Positions 1-11,300 of a stretch of DNA of 64,000 bases are shown one piece after another; the stretch's first letter is position 1; each line of letters opens with the position of its first letter. The translations under genes were made by a program, and so were the position numbers. The stretch covers positions 283,622-347,621 of the forward strand of contig ML976693.1 in the NCBI GenBank assembly GCA_010015655.1. The letters are read 5' to 3'. The notes below the pieces were generated by a model. It saw nothing but the letters and a program-made list of their open reading frames with translations, did no database searches and was not told where the DNA came from. This stretch comes from Bimuria novae-zelandiae CBS 107.79 (Eukaryota; Ascomycota; Dothideomycetes; Pleosporales; Didymosphaeriaceae).

Positions 1-379
1 CACCGCCCGTGACGCCGCCCTCGAAACTTTTGACTCCTCGCCAAAATGCACTATCATGCTCGCTTCCCTCTCTGTGTGCTCTGTCGGCCTCAACCTCGTC
101 GCGGCGAACCAGGTCATCCTCAGCGACTCCTGGTGGGCACCTGCCATCGAAGACCAGGCTGTGGATCGCGTACACCGGCTCGGTCAGAAGCGTGAGACTA
201 CAGTGTTTAGGCTGGTCGTCGAAGACAGTATCGAGGAGAATGTGTTGGAGATTCAGGAAAGGAAGAGGAAGTTGATGAGGATGGCGTTTGCGGAGAAAGA
301 TGTGGGGAAGAAGGGGACGAGGAGGGCGGCAGGCTTAGCGGATTTGGAGCGCTTGCTTGGGCGAGGAGGGCAGGCTTAG
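1..379 (+). CDS. SNF2/RAD5-type helicase, C-terminal end (partial)
   Basis: Open frame from the left edge to a TAG stop; 125 residues are visible. It carries the last motifs of the SNF2 helicase C-terminal lobe: motif V around SVGLNLVAAN, then DSWW and motif VI DRVHRLGQKR, followed by a basic helical tail. The order and spacing match the RAD5/RAD16/SMARCA3 branch, whose members are ATP-dependent DNA translocases acting on chromatin or in DNA-damage tolerance. The ATPase lobe and any RING or HIRAN domain lie outside the window, so the exact subfamily cannot be set. The last codons and the stop sit in a 41-bp tandem duplication. Family assignment is firm; the paralogue is uncertain. Confidence 0.85.
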   Translation, partial: TARDAALETFDSSPKCTIMLASLSVCSVGLNLVAANQVILSDSWWAPAIEDQAVDRVHRLGQKRETTVFRLVVEDSIEENVLEIQERKRKLMRMAFAEKDVGKKGTRRAAGLADLERLLGRGGQA

Positions 380-412
380 CGGATTTGGAGCGCTTGCTTG
401 GGTGAGGAGGGC
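331..412. repeat. 41-bp tandem duplication across the helicase stop codon
   Basis: Two adjacent 41-bp copies, 331-371 and 372-412, both starting AGGCTTAGCGGATTTGGAGC and differing at one base (C/T near the end). Because 41 is not a multiple of three, the second copy is read in another frame and supplies the TAG at 377-379. The duplication therefore changed the C-terminus of the helicase by about 14 residues. Confidence 0.9.
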
Positions 413-1022
413 GTAGGCGTGCGTGTGCCGTGGCAATCTACCCTTCCTTTTACTTTCCCTTTGTCTATTTAATTCCAGGGGCGTAGGCTTGTCTTTTAGT
501 ATTAGGAGTAATTTAGTTATGCGTATGCAGTCGGCTAGATGGAATCCAAGGATGTGAGTTCCGCGGTCTAGAGAACGAGTACCTTGTTCGGTATGGAATT
601 TGCTGCATTCCATGTATTCTTCTACATTACGAATTACTTTTATAATGTTCGACAAATGTGCCCTCAGCGTATTAGCAATTTGCCCTTTATCTGTGCGTGT
701 CAGTGGCACACTTAACTCCTGGCAGGCTATATCGTAGGCTCTATAACTGAGCTTATCCATACAATAGCCAGTATTATCCCTCCTAATTCAACATAGGTCG
801 TCGAGTCAATAGGCAAGGTAATGATAGGAACTGTGGCTTACGGATGTAAATATCAAACAGTCTCGAATTACTGCGTAACTCTAAATCGTTAACAAAGCTC
901 ACTATCTGCGCTCCGCTATATCTCAACGTGATTCCATGGTAGATACGTCCCAGTCCACCCCTTGTACATGAACGATCCAGTCCAGATCTTCCAGACGGAC
1001 AACAAGCCACATACCCGTCCCT
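413..1022. other. Gene-poor stretch between convergent genes
   Basis: This is the 3' region shared by the helicase and the reductase pseudogene. Only short frames without recognisable domains are present on the minus strand (335-760 and 783-1010). I see no gene, repeat or RNA signal. Confidence 0.6.
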
Positions 1023-4000
1023 TCACCGCACATTCGCCACCACCCAGTCCCAAACACGCCCAACATATCGCTCATCCAGAGGCCGTAATCCCCTTATCGC
1101 CTCGACCTGCTTTTCCGTCTGCTCAATCGAGAACTTTGCGCCCGTACCCTCTGCATCCTGCGCTCCCGTCGACGCATCCTTACCGTACGCCTCCTTCCAC
1201 AACCCCAGAAGCTTCATGCTAGAATGCCCGTCCGCCTCACACTGTTCTAGTCGGCGCACCCACTCTGCCGGAGGGACGATTTCGAACGAGGCTTTCTTAC
1301 CGAGCCAGGCGAGCAGGTCGCGCCAGGTGGGTGACAAGTGCGGATTCACAACGTGGTATACGGGCAGCTCTCCGTTTGTACTCCCATGCCCATTCCCATT
1401 ACCGTTCCCATTTCCATTTCCGCGTTTGTTGAAAGGAGAAACACGCCCCGCGGCGGACGTCTGCAAAAACGCGCGCGCCGCCACATCCACGGGCACCCAA
1501 TCCAGCGGCTCGTCGCCCAAATCAGGAAGACGCCTCGTGAGCGCCACAGTGCTCAGCATCATGGGCCACGCCTCCTTCGCATTCCACACGCCCATCTCAG
1601 AGTCCCCTGATAGCTGGCCCACCCTCACGACGAATATGCGGTCTCGAAGCGCCGTGTGGTGGTGTGCGGCGAGGCAGATGTGCTCCGCGACCCACTTCGA
1701 GCGGGAGTAGCCTAGGGGGCTCGCAGATGCGGGATCCGTGGGTATGCGCTCGGGCAGGCGGCCTGAAGCATCGGGGGCACCGTTGATGGTTGCGGCGGTG
1801 GAAGAACAGTATGCGAAGCGTGGAGGCGAGGCGCGGGGATGGACGAGCGCCAGGTCGAGCAGGTGGCGCACGCCGGCTATGTTGTCTTTGGCGAAGGAGC
1901 GGAGTTTGAGGCGGAAGTTGACGGTCCAGGCGATGTGGAGAATAGACGTGATGTTTGCAGCAAGGTGGTTGTAGGTTTCGTCGTCAGGCCTAGTCGTGGC
2001 TCGCTCAATTGAGCCGGAATGATGTGGATTTTGTTGTTGTTTTTGGAATGCGATGTGAGCGAGGGTAAGCCGCGCTGGAAGAGGGCTTTGCTGACGCGCT
2101 CTTTGGCGGCTGTGGAGTCGGCGCCGCGGACGAGGCAGTATATTACAGAGACTGAGTCTGGGCAGCGGAGGAGGGAGAGAATGTGCGCGCCGATAGCACC
2201 CGTGGCACCGGTGAGAAGAACAACCTCGCCTCCGCTGCTGTTCTTTGCCTGACCGTCAGTCTGTAGCTGCGAGTGTGACGTGTTCTTGCTGAAATCGCCG
2301 TATGCTTTGACAAGGTCGAGCATCAGTTGCTTCTCGTCTTCGACATTGGCGTCGGCCTCTCCGTGGCGCTTTTGGATGATGTAGCTGCTAAGATCCCCGA
2401 TGGTGGCACAATCCTCTACAACACTTAGAGGTAATTCTTTGGTATAATTCGGCGTAAGTTGGCGTAGGTAGTTTCGTAAACGCATGCAGGCGATAGAGTC
2501 GACACCGTAGGAAAACAGATCGATATCATGCGCTGGAAGCTCTGGAGTTTGTATGATCGATTGCACCAGCGTGGCGAGATACTGTGGTATCTCCTCATCA
2601 CTGACATTCTTCGCGTCCTGGTTTTGTTTATTGTCGTAGGCAGCGCCAAGATACATTGCAAATCTTGCTTCAGCAGTCTTCCTCATGATAGTTCCTTTAC
2701 TGCTCTTTTGCAGCGGTTCATCTTGATGTACGACAGGTACAAGCATGTGCTGCGGTATGCGAGCATGGCTTTGGCTCTCCTTGTTCAATTTCTCTACCTG
2801 TGGCCATATAACTTTTAATAAGTCCACGTCTGAAATGCTGCTCGAATTCTCCGAACGTAAAAGTAAAGCACCTGGGTAAGGACACCCGTCTCCGAATATC
2901 AAGACATCGTCTAGATGCTCTGAAGTTGCAATGGCAGCCTCGAGTGGCGCTGGGTCGAACTTCTTGCCGGTTATGAGGGTAAGCTGGGAATCAGCTCTTG
3001 AATGATAAAGCCACACGTTTTCAAACCTCGAATGCCTCTCAAAGAGATCTGCAGTTGCAAAAGAACCATCATCTCGATTTTTCTTAGCCTGCACATTATC
3101 AATTGAAGTCAACCCACATGAACACGAGCCCCTACCATATGTGGCCACCCAGGCATCACAACCAACTCTGCCAAACCATCCTCACGGGGCTCGAAATCTA
3201 GAAGCTCAGTGGGGTTGTGATTCCGCAGATACTGCCATTCTATGTCTGTAGCGAAGTCTCTATATGACGAGAGTAGATATCCACATTCAGCACTACCAAA
3301 CCTCGAGATGTGGTGTATTTTGTTGCCGACTAGACGATTTCCCACTTCGACTGGCAATGCGGCCCCTCCTACGCCCACAATATCCATGCTTTTCAGTAGC
3401 TCCAAGCCTTTCTCGTCAGCCTCCATCATCTGCAATACATAGGGCACCGAGGAGAAATATTTGACCGTGGGTTGTTGTGTGTTCGCAGCGCTTGCGTTGG
3501 CTGCATCCACGCATTTACAAATGTTGCGAGCAGTGATGGATACATCCTTGCCGGGGAACAACTAGATTGGAGAGTCGCTCGTCCACGACCGGAAAGCATC
3601 AGCGATACCTCCTTGGTACAGCGGCGTTGTTGTGAAGGTGGCTTTCGGGGTCGAGCTAGGTAAGTGCGGGAGAACTCCGATGGCACTGCGGTGGCTCTGC
3701 GGTATTGGCTTCGGTAGACCAGATGACGTGCCTGAGGTATGGTAAAGATAGGCCACATCAGACCAGTGCACGCCGGAGGCTGGCGCACGCTCAGGCTGTG
3801 ATTGGTGGATGACCTCGAAGATGTCCTCGTCTTCACTCAGTGGTATTTGCCCAATGGAAAATACAGTGCTCTTGTCGTTTATTAGAAGCTTCTCTGTCTC
3901 GGCTGCGCGTTGAGCATGAGTGGTATTGTGGAAAAATAATGCCACGTTACATGCTCTGCAAAGATGCAAGATGGCGCCTGGCTGGCATTGCGGTGCAAGT

Positions 4001-4341
4001 AGGAGAACAGAATGGCCTAAATACATCAAACCAAGCCACGTAAAAAGGAACTCAGGGGAGCTGTGAGCCATGAGAGCCACTGTTTGCGGAACTGCTCCAC
4101 CGTCGAAATATGTCGATAGTCTTTCTGCGAAGACCTGCGTTCCCGTGAAAACATCACTGAAGGTGAGAAGTTCATGCGTCCATCCATCTTGAGCCCGTGG
4201 CAATGGAAAACCAACCGCTGGTTTGGAGCCGCAGCTCCCTGATTGATATGCTAGGAACTCGCTAATGGTGTGATATGGTTTTGATTCTGTGTTCAGCGTC
4301 GAGGCTGGACCAAGCGTACATACAAAGTAGTTGGTGTCCAT
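1023..4341 (-). pseudogene. NRPS-like adenylating reductase (A-T-R), inactivated
   Basis: One gene of about 1090 codons, the usual size for fungal A-T-R enzymes that adenylate a carboxylic acid, load it on a carrier domain and release it reductively. Start ATG is at 4341. The adenylation domain shows the P-loop-like YHTSGTSSGLPKP and a later GSAECGYL. The carrier site is YGVDSIACMRLR. The reductase domain shows LLTGATGAIGAH and the YxxxK pair in YSRSKW. One 47-bp intron (3089-3135) is inferred. Two lesions are seen: an in-frame TAG at 3562-3564, where relatives have Trp before LFPGK, and a one-base loss near 1983-1990 that shifts frame after LSEPRLGL. A (GN)n insert from a hexanucleotide repeat lies near 1386-1425. 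Either lesion alone would truncate the enzyme; substrate is unknown. Confidence 0.85.
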
Positions 4342-5957
4342 GTGGAAATAGTAAAGCAGTGCTGGGCGTGAGCAGTGGTGACCTGAAAGCAAAATTGACG
4401 TGGTGGTCGGACTAGGTCCATGTGGAGGTTGATTTAAACTCTCCAATGCCCGATTGTCGTGACATCATGACCCAAGGAATGTGGAGCGCATACGGCTGAC
4501 GAGGACGTATGGTGGACATTCGCTGAAGTTGAAGAGCAGTGAAGGTGTCTGCTCAAGCTTTGAGAGGGAAAACAGATAACGTAGGTAAACATGGGTGTTG
4601 CAGGCCGAGTACGCATGCTGGCTTTTACCCTCGCACTTGCTGGACTATTCGCTTGGTTCTTCTACACGCGCGCCACAATGCTAAATGGGCCATCAGCGAT
4701 GGCATTCCATAGTTGTCCATACGGATCAGACGGTACGGAAGAGATGCAGAGACTCGGAGCTCATTGGCAGTTACTGTGCGGGATTTGAATATGGCTTGGT
4801 GGTGCAGAGCTAACGAGTATTGATTCAGTGTACGACTAGGCCCAATAAGGCAAACAGCTTTGGGCGAGATTGTGCGGCAGTCGCTCCCGACGGTTGTAGT
4901 GGTGCAGAGGTCGGATGCGCCGTTGTACTCGCAGTGTTGAGGTAATGGCATATCGGTTATTCCTAGATGTGGCTGGACTGCAGCATCTTGGACTGTCGCG
5001 CGCTGTATAGTGCGACAGGTCGTTCCCAATGCACAAGCCCCGCAATGATATGCAAGTGAGCTGCAACAGCTCCTCGGCCCGTTGGCGTCTTGGTCTGCGG
5101 ATCACCAAGAGGTGCCAGCTCCTGGGGTTTCCCGGGCAAACTTGGTAAACAGACCATTTCGGGTGGTGTGTGAGGGCGATGACGCAGTGACGGGAGGAGT
5201 CTGTCATGGACAATCAATCAGTAGAACAAGTCATGTGCGTTCAAGCGCAAGCGCTTCTCTGGCGGGTTTCATGAGGGCAAATGCTATGTTCATGTATGAA
5301 TCAATCAGTAGCTTCTGTGGTGGAATGCAGACTGCCAACCACGGTGCGCTGGTAAACAGTGGGCCCATGGCGAAGAGACATTCCTGGCGTGGCCGGCACT
5401 AAATCCGTTGCGTGGCCGGTCTGAGAGACGCGCTGAAACATTGGATGCCACACGGCGATGCGCAGCCAGGCGCAGCCAGGCGCATCTCGCAGCGACAGCG
5501 GCAGCGGCAGCAGCAGCAGCGAAAAAAAAAAAAAAAAAAAAAAGGCAGCCTCGCACGGCGAAACTCTGAAATTGCAGTAATCTCGCTCCGTTCACTATCT
5601 TGTTGGGCCGTGGGCGGTTTGGAGCAGATGGAAGGGGCAGGCCTCGGGGCAGTCTGTGTGGCGGTTGAAAGCAGCTGCGGCCCAGGCGGCGCTAGCTGCG
5701 TTGGTACCTTTGTGATTACCTCGACCAGGGAGCGGCGCACCTTCCGCCCTCGTCTCACAACAACCTTGGGACCATTTAAAGCCGTGCGTTGCCCTAGCCA
5801 ACCCGACCTCTTTTGCCCTGTCGACCGCCCATCCCCAAGCATCACCACACGCTGTAAGCTCGTTCCTGCTAGCTTTGCGACGTCAATTGCATCCTTTTGC
5901 TCTTCGTGGCTAACGTGACGGGCCCTGCAGACATTGATACTTCCAGCGCCGTCCACG
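4342..5957. other. Intergenic region with simple repeats
   Basis: Upstream region of two divergent genes. Many short overlapping frames, none with domain-like content. At 5461-5520 lie GCGCAGCCAG direct repeats and CAG/CGG triplet runs, followed at 5522-5543 by an unbroken run of 22 A. A TATA-like TTTAAA near 5776 may serve the wall-protein gene at 5958. Confidence 0.5.
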
Positions 5958-6666
5958 ATGCTGTACACAACACTTCTCGCCGCCTCTGCGGTCTTCTCCG
6001 GCCTCGTCGCTGCTCAGAACAGCACCAGCAACCTCCAATTGCCCAATGGCATTCAGCCGTGCTGCAAAGTCGACGCCAACCGGGTCCCCCAGAACCAGCG
6101 CTCGACTTGGTGCAATGCTCAGCAAAACACGTGCCCGGAAATCTGCGGTGGACAGGGTCAGATCGCCGCTGGTGGCAACAACTGTGACGACGTACGTATG
6201 CGCCTGTGCTTGTTCTTGCACCCTTGCTGACGTGTGCTCACAGAACGACCTCACGTTCACGTGCAAGTGCCGCAACGGAACCGAACCCGACATGAGCGAG
6301 TACCAGCAGTCGGTTCCTGGTCAGATGTGCCGCTTCTGGTTCTCTCTGTGCACCAACGCCACCATCGACCAGCAGACCAACGAGGGAAGCGAATCGCTGC
6401 AATTCTCGTGCGACACCATCATGCAGGAGCGGTGCGGCAACAAAACCACACAAGATGCTTCGGAGACGTCCTCGGCCGCCTCGTCCTCAACACCCCGTCC
6501 CACCGGCGGCTCGTCCGGTTCCGGCAGCAGCAGCGAGGAGACACCCTCTGCCACTGGTGGCAGCACTCCCACCCATAGCCCCGGCGCTGCCATCCGCCTT
6601 GCCCAGAACTTGGGTGCTCCCGTCCTTGCAGGCGGTATGATGGCCCTGTTCGGTATGGCCTTGTAA
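5958..6666 (+). CDS. GPI-anchored cell-surface protein, DUF7707-type
   Basis: 218 residues from two exons (5958-6191, 6244-6666) around a 52-bp GTACGT...CACAG intron, phase 0. The N-terminus MLYTTLLAASAVFSGLVAAQ is a signal peptide. The middle has a Cys pattern (CC, WC, CPEICGG, NCDD, FTCKC, MCRFW, LC, SC, RC) with NxT/S glycosylation sites, as in DUF7707 proteins of filamentous fungi. The C-terminal third is Ser/Thr/Gly-rich and ends in a short hydrophobic tail, the layout of a GPI-anchor signal. It is probably placed at the plasma membrane or wall. The ATG at 5958 is chosen because it starts the signal peptide. Biochemical role is unknown; topology is the firmer claim. Confidence 0.82.
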
Positions 6667-7010
6667 CGCGAGTATATGATGGGGGTAATGAGAATGGGGA
6701 CTGAGGAGCTGCACCAGAGCTACGTACGGGTATGGCATCTTGTCTAGCGTTATTTAGCATTGGGGTCAAGTCTTCTAGCGTCAGTCTGTATGTTCATGGG
6801 GAGGAGTCTAATACGAGTTCATGACCATCAGCGATATATCCCACAATCAGCCAGTAATCAATTCTTCAGTTTCATCTTGACCACTCTGCGTGGTGCCCAT
6901 GATGGCAGATCATGTGTCTTGGATGATTTAGTTCCTTGCTGCCCCGAGTGCATCGATTGGCCAATGGCGCGTTGGTAGGCGTTGACCAATGCGACGGGTC
7001 AAGGTGCATA
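6667..7010. other. Spacer before the transposon island
   Basis: GC-balanced 3' flank of the surface-protein gene with no gene visible. It ends at the TA dinucleotide 7009-7010, which is the left target copy of the Fot1/pogo-like element. Confidence 0.6.
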
Positions 7011-7910
7011 AGCTAGCTGACTGGGATCCCGATCACCCACCAAATTGGCCACCCCTTAGAAAAAATCGTGTTTATTTTGTTAACCTAGTTATAATTACTA
7101 CTTTATATATAAAGATTAAAAAGTTTTAACTTTTACTTTAACTACTATTCTTTTAGCTTCTTTTTTTACTACTTAACTATTATTTTATAAGGCTAAAAGA
7201 TTAGACGCCTGCTTTACTATTAAAATTATAATTATATTTATGAAGTATTAATTTAGGTCTATATAAACTCTATTTTATAGCTACTAAGGCTTAAGAGCCT
7301 TAAGTTAACTATAAAGTCTTTTATTCTTTACTTTAAGCTCTATTATTTATACGTTTATAAATATAATTATCTTGTCGGCTTTATAGAAGAGCTAATAAGC
7401 TTTATAACTTACTTTTTTATTCTTATAAGAGCTATAAGGAGTAGAGGGGTAGCTTTTAGTATATAATTAAAGCTATTTTTAGCATAGTAGCGTAATAGGC
7501 CTTTAAGTTACTTTTAATAAGTTAACTACTTACTTAATATTTAATAAATAAATACCTATAGTAGCCTATCTTACTTATATAACTCTTTTAGTAATTACTT
7601 TCTCTCTAGCTATAAAGTAGATAGAGAAAAAATATTTCTTTTTAATAAGTACTGCGTTATCTAGGTAGTGTTATGAGGCGCTCACACCTTGTTCCGATCC
7701 GGGTTAGGGCGGTAAGGTATCGTGGTGCTTCACGGATTATTTAGTGGTTCAAGTTGATGCGACACTTAGCGCGAGGCTAGACAATCTAATCTTATAACAG
7801 AGTAAGATAACTATTAGTCTGTATAGGAGAACGTACTCGCACAGAAGATATGTGAGTTGACTACAAGGAGCATAACAAAGGAAACTGTCCTGTGTACATA
7901 TATACTTGCG

Positions 7911-7957
7911 TGCTTAGTTGCTCAGTACCACTGATTAACTAAGCAGTCACGTGCCCC
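7911..7957 (+). repeat. Left copy of a 47-bp direct repeat flanking the mariner-like element
   Basis: Contains AGTACCACTGATTAACTAAG and ends at AGTCACGTGCCCC. A same-orientation copy lies at 20157-20204. Most differences are C/T or G/A. It is far longer than a Tc1/mariner target duplication. Confidence 0.85.
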
Positions 7958-8141
7958 ACCAGGTGGCGAGCTAATTCGTGATCGGTTTATGTAAGCACAA
8001 CCGCCAAATTTTGTTCTCCCATAGTAATCACCATACAAAGTCGAAATTCTGAGGTTCTTGACGCATATTAACTTGATTTTGAGGCTAAACTTGATTTTAA
8101 AGCTTAAATCTGACGCGTAGAGCTTAGATTTGGTGTTAAGA

Positions 8142-8393
8142 TGTCTGATTACATGGCCCCTTGCACACACGAAGGTAGCTGGCGCAACCCTACACAAAGA
8201 GACTTTGCCAGCAGTCCAGTTCATCCGCACGATTCTGGGCGGGATAAAGGGCGACTCTCCTTACTTAACGGAAATAGATTAGCGTCTTAACGTAAGACGT
8301 AAGAATAAAAGAGCCTTACATTCTTGCAAAGACACATAAAGAAGAAGAATTAATTACTTTTCTATCTTATTAAAAACACCCTTTAATCTAACA
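8142..8393 (+). repeat. Copia LTR, first copy
   Basis: 252 bp, TG...CA ends. Upstream copy of the array, followed directly by ATTAAGAGTC at the start of the internal region. Confidence 0.88.
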
Positions 8394-11300
8394 ATTAAGA
8401 GTCTTACTACCTTAACTGATACTGCCTTAATTAAGCCAATCACAATAGCTCTATCGACCCTTAGAGATCCTACAGTTATCCTAACCAATTACACAAATTA
8501 CACGCCATGGCTAAAACAGCTTAAAACAAGATGCTAATTCCTAAAGGTCTAGAATATTATTAACCCAGCGCTAATAGATAAACCAAAACAGAAACCCGCG
8601 ATGCCGGTGCCACCGCTAATAAGCAACTACTAATCAAGCGCCGCCTACATGACCGCGAACCCAAATAACGTGCTAATATTATCATCCTATCTATCAACGG
8701 CAAGTGCGAAAGTATATAAAGATAATAGCAACTATTATAAAGAACAGCTCGAGATCTATAAGATTACAGACCGAGACTACCAAGAATAAGAGGCAGACCT
8801 TAATAAGGTAGTTACCTTTCTCTAATTAATAATCTCCGTACACCTGCAGAGTAACTGCTGCATCCCTAGAAGTATAATAAAGCAATAGATTAATAACCTC
8901 ACGATTATAGTTAGGGTTAACTATTAAGACGAACATCGATAAGCAAGGGCAAGATACTAAAAAGCCCTTAAGCTAATAAGAATAGCTAGATTATAGGCTA
9001 CATAGCTATCTAAGTACGATCATGTAGCCACAGAAGTAAAGACTAATTAGGTCCTAGAGCTTTAAAGGCTAGACTTAGTTAAAGAAGACTTCATGAAGGT
9101 AGTTATCTATGTCGCACCTATATAGGTAACGACCTTCTAGTAACATAGAAGCAGAGATACAGCTATCTTACAAAAGAATATAATAAAACTCTTTTAAGAC
9201 TATATAATCCTGCAGCACCTAATTAAGGGCAAATAAAAGGGCGCTTTTACTATTACAGGTTTATCTCTCGCTAACGGTGGTAAATCCACCTAGGCTACAG
9301 ACAGGGACGCCTCTCTTATGGATAAAGCAGCATTATCTAAAAGTTAGGGAAGATCTTAGAATTATAAATAATAAAATAATAGTTAACGTACTAAATCTAA
9401 GCAGTCGCCTTAAAGCCTTAAGCTAATAGTAGTTAGTAGTAATTATTACCTTGCTTATAAACTACGCTATAGTCTTTAAGACTGTTTCTATGCCTTTCTA
9501 AACAAGTAGCTAGACTAGTTTAGAGCGAACCCTCTTATAGTAAAGCTAGTTAAGCTTAGGCTAGAACATAATACCAACTTCTAAGAGAAGTTAAGAATAG
9601 TAAAAAGACTAAAGTCTTAAACACCTAGAATTAAATTATCGTATACTCCCACTCTAACTCGAATTACTAAGGCTAATAATAAGTAACTAGATAGACGCAA
9701 GATTACTAAAATCCTAGCAAGCTTTAAAGCCACATCCGTCTACACTAACCTAAACACGTACCTATTACGATGCTTAGCTATACTTAATTTAGGCATAACT
9801 TGCTATATCTTTAACGACATCAATCGCTTTGTCTCCTACCAGCCACCGGCGCCGGGAGACTTCATATAGGCAGGGAATACGCAAATATAGATTAAAGGAT
9901 ACAAGAGCGTCTATCTTAACGTATAAAGTATAAGTAGTAATTAAATAATATAGCTAAATAATGTCGCCTATTGCCCTAACCTGCTCTGCAACCTTATATC
10001 GTTCTAATTACTCTAGAGGCAAGGCCTTTAGTGGGACATAAGGGCAGACCTAACGACTTTAAAGAGAAGAGATAATACTGTACTAGTAGAACTTTAAGAG
10101 TTATATGGATAGTAGGTGCTAGAACACAGGATAAGACTAATAGGTGGTACTCCTACTAAAGCTGCGCATGCCACCTATAAGACTAACACACGCACTAAAT
10201 AAAGACCGTAAAAGGTAAATATATTAACCTAGCACTAATAATTAGGCTATCTAGGCCCTTAGGCTCTCGAACATCTCGTATAGCAATCTAAGGGAGTAAA
10301 GATTAAAGGCCTACCTACTATTAAGTGTGACACCTGCGGCAAAGTAAAACTAAAACAGTAAATACGCCAGCAAGCTAGAGACCTAACTAAAGGCCCTAGT
10401 AAGCGAGTCGCAATCGATTTTTACGACTACGAAGTAGATAGCTTAACAAGAGAGAAGAGCTAAATACTAATTACTAATTAATTCTCTAGCTTCGCATAGG
10501 ACTTCTACTTTAAGGATAATTGCCTAGCACGATCTATTATTAAGCAACTTAGCACCTTTATACTATTTATAAGAGTATAATACAATATTATAGTGAAAGT
10601 AATTAAATCTAATAACAAGATCTTCTCTATTAAGGTAGACATTAAGAAGTGGTGCTTAGCATAAGGCATTAGAATTAAGCCTTTAGCACCTAATACTTAA
10701 GCATAAAATAGAGGGGCTAAACGCTTAGGGGGTGTAATTAAGGAGAAAGCGCGTGCGATGCAACTTAACTCTAACCTACCCTAGTAGATATAGCCTAAGA
10801 TTACCTAAGCTGCAGTCTACCTCTATAATTAAACCCTAAACTACGCTAATTAATGGCGATCACCATACGAAGTGTTCTTTACGATAGTAGCTTTTTAGAA
10901 TGGCGTTGTCACTTAATTAAAGAAGCCTAATTAAGCTTACTTAAAAGCCTATAGCTATAAAGCCTTCGCCATAACTAATAACACTAAACGTGGCAAGAGC
11001 AAGCTCTAATAGCTAGACCCTAAAGCTTAGATAGGCTATCTAGTTAGCTATAGATTAATTAATATCTAGAGGATATGGATCCCCTCCCTAGCAAAGACAA
11101 TTAGTACTCGCGACGTAATATTCGACGAGGATACTATATTCTCAGGCAAAACTAAAGACCTAATAGACAACCTCATGCATAGTATATTAGAAGAAATAGT
11201 AGCCTAGGTATAATTAGTAAAGTTACCTCCCTTACCTTAACAAGAGCAAGCCACCAAGTCCTTCTTTAAAGATAAGATAATTAGTAAAGCGTTAGAGGAA

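Noticed and set aside
335..760. 141-codon minus-strand frame at the helicase 3' end
   Set aside because: It overlaps the helicase stop and tandem repeat, has no domain, and has irregular composition. It is most likely chance.
5399..5968. 189-codon minus and 168-codon plus frames around the poly-A and CAG tracts
   Set aside because: They are made of homopolymer translations (poly-Phe, poly-Lys, poly-Gln) and overlap the promoter of the surface-protein gene.
7674..7760. Possible tRNA-like GTTCCGATCC segment
   Set aside because: No cloverleaf can be drawn around it. It lies at the start of the LTR remnant.
7922..8230. 102-codon minus-strand frame
   Set aside because: It spans the mariner end and the first copia LTR, so it is a chance fusion of repeat termini.
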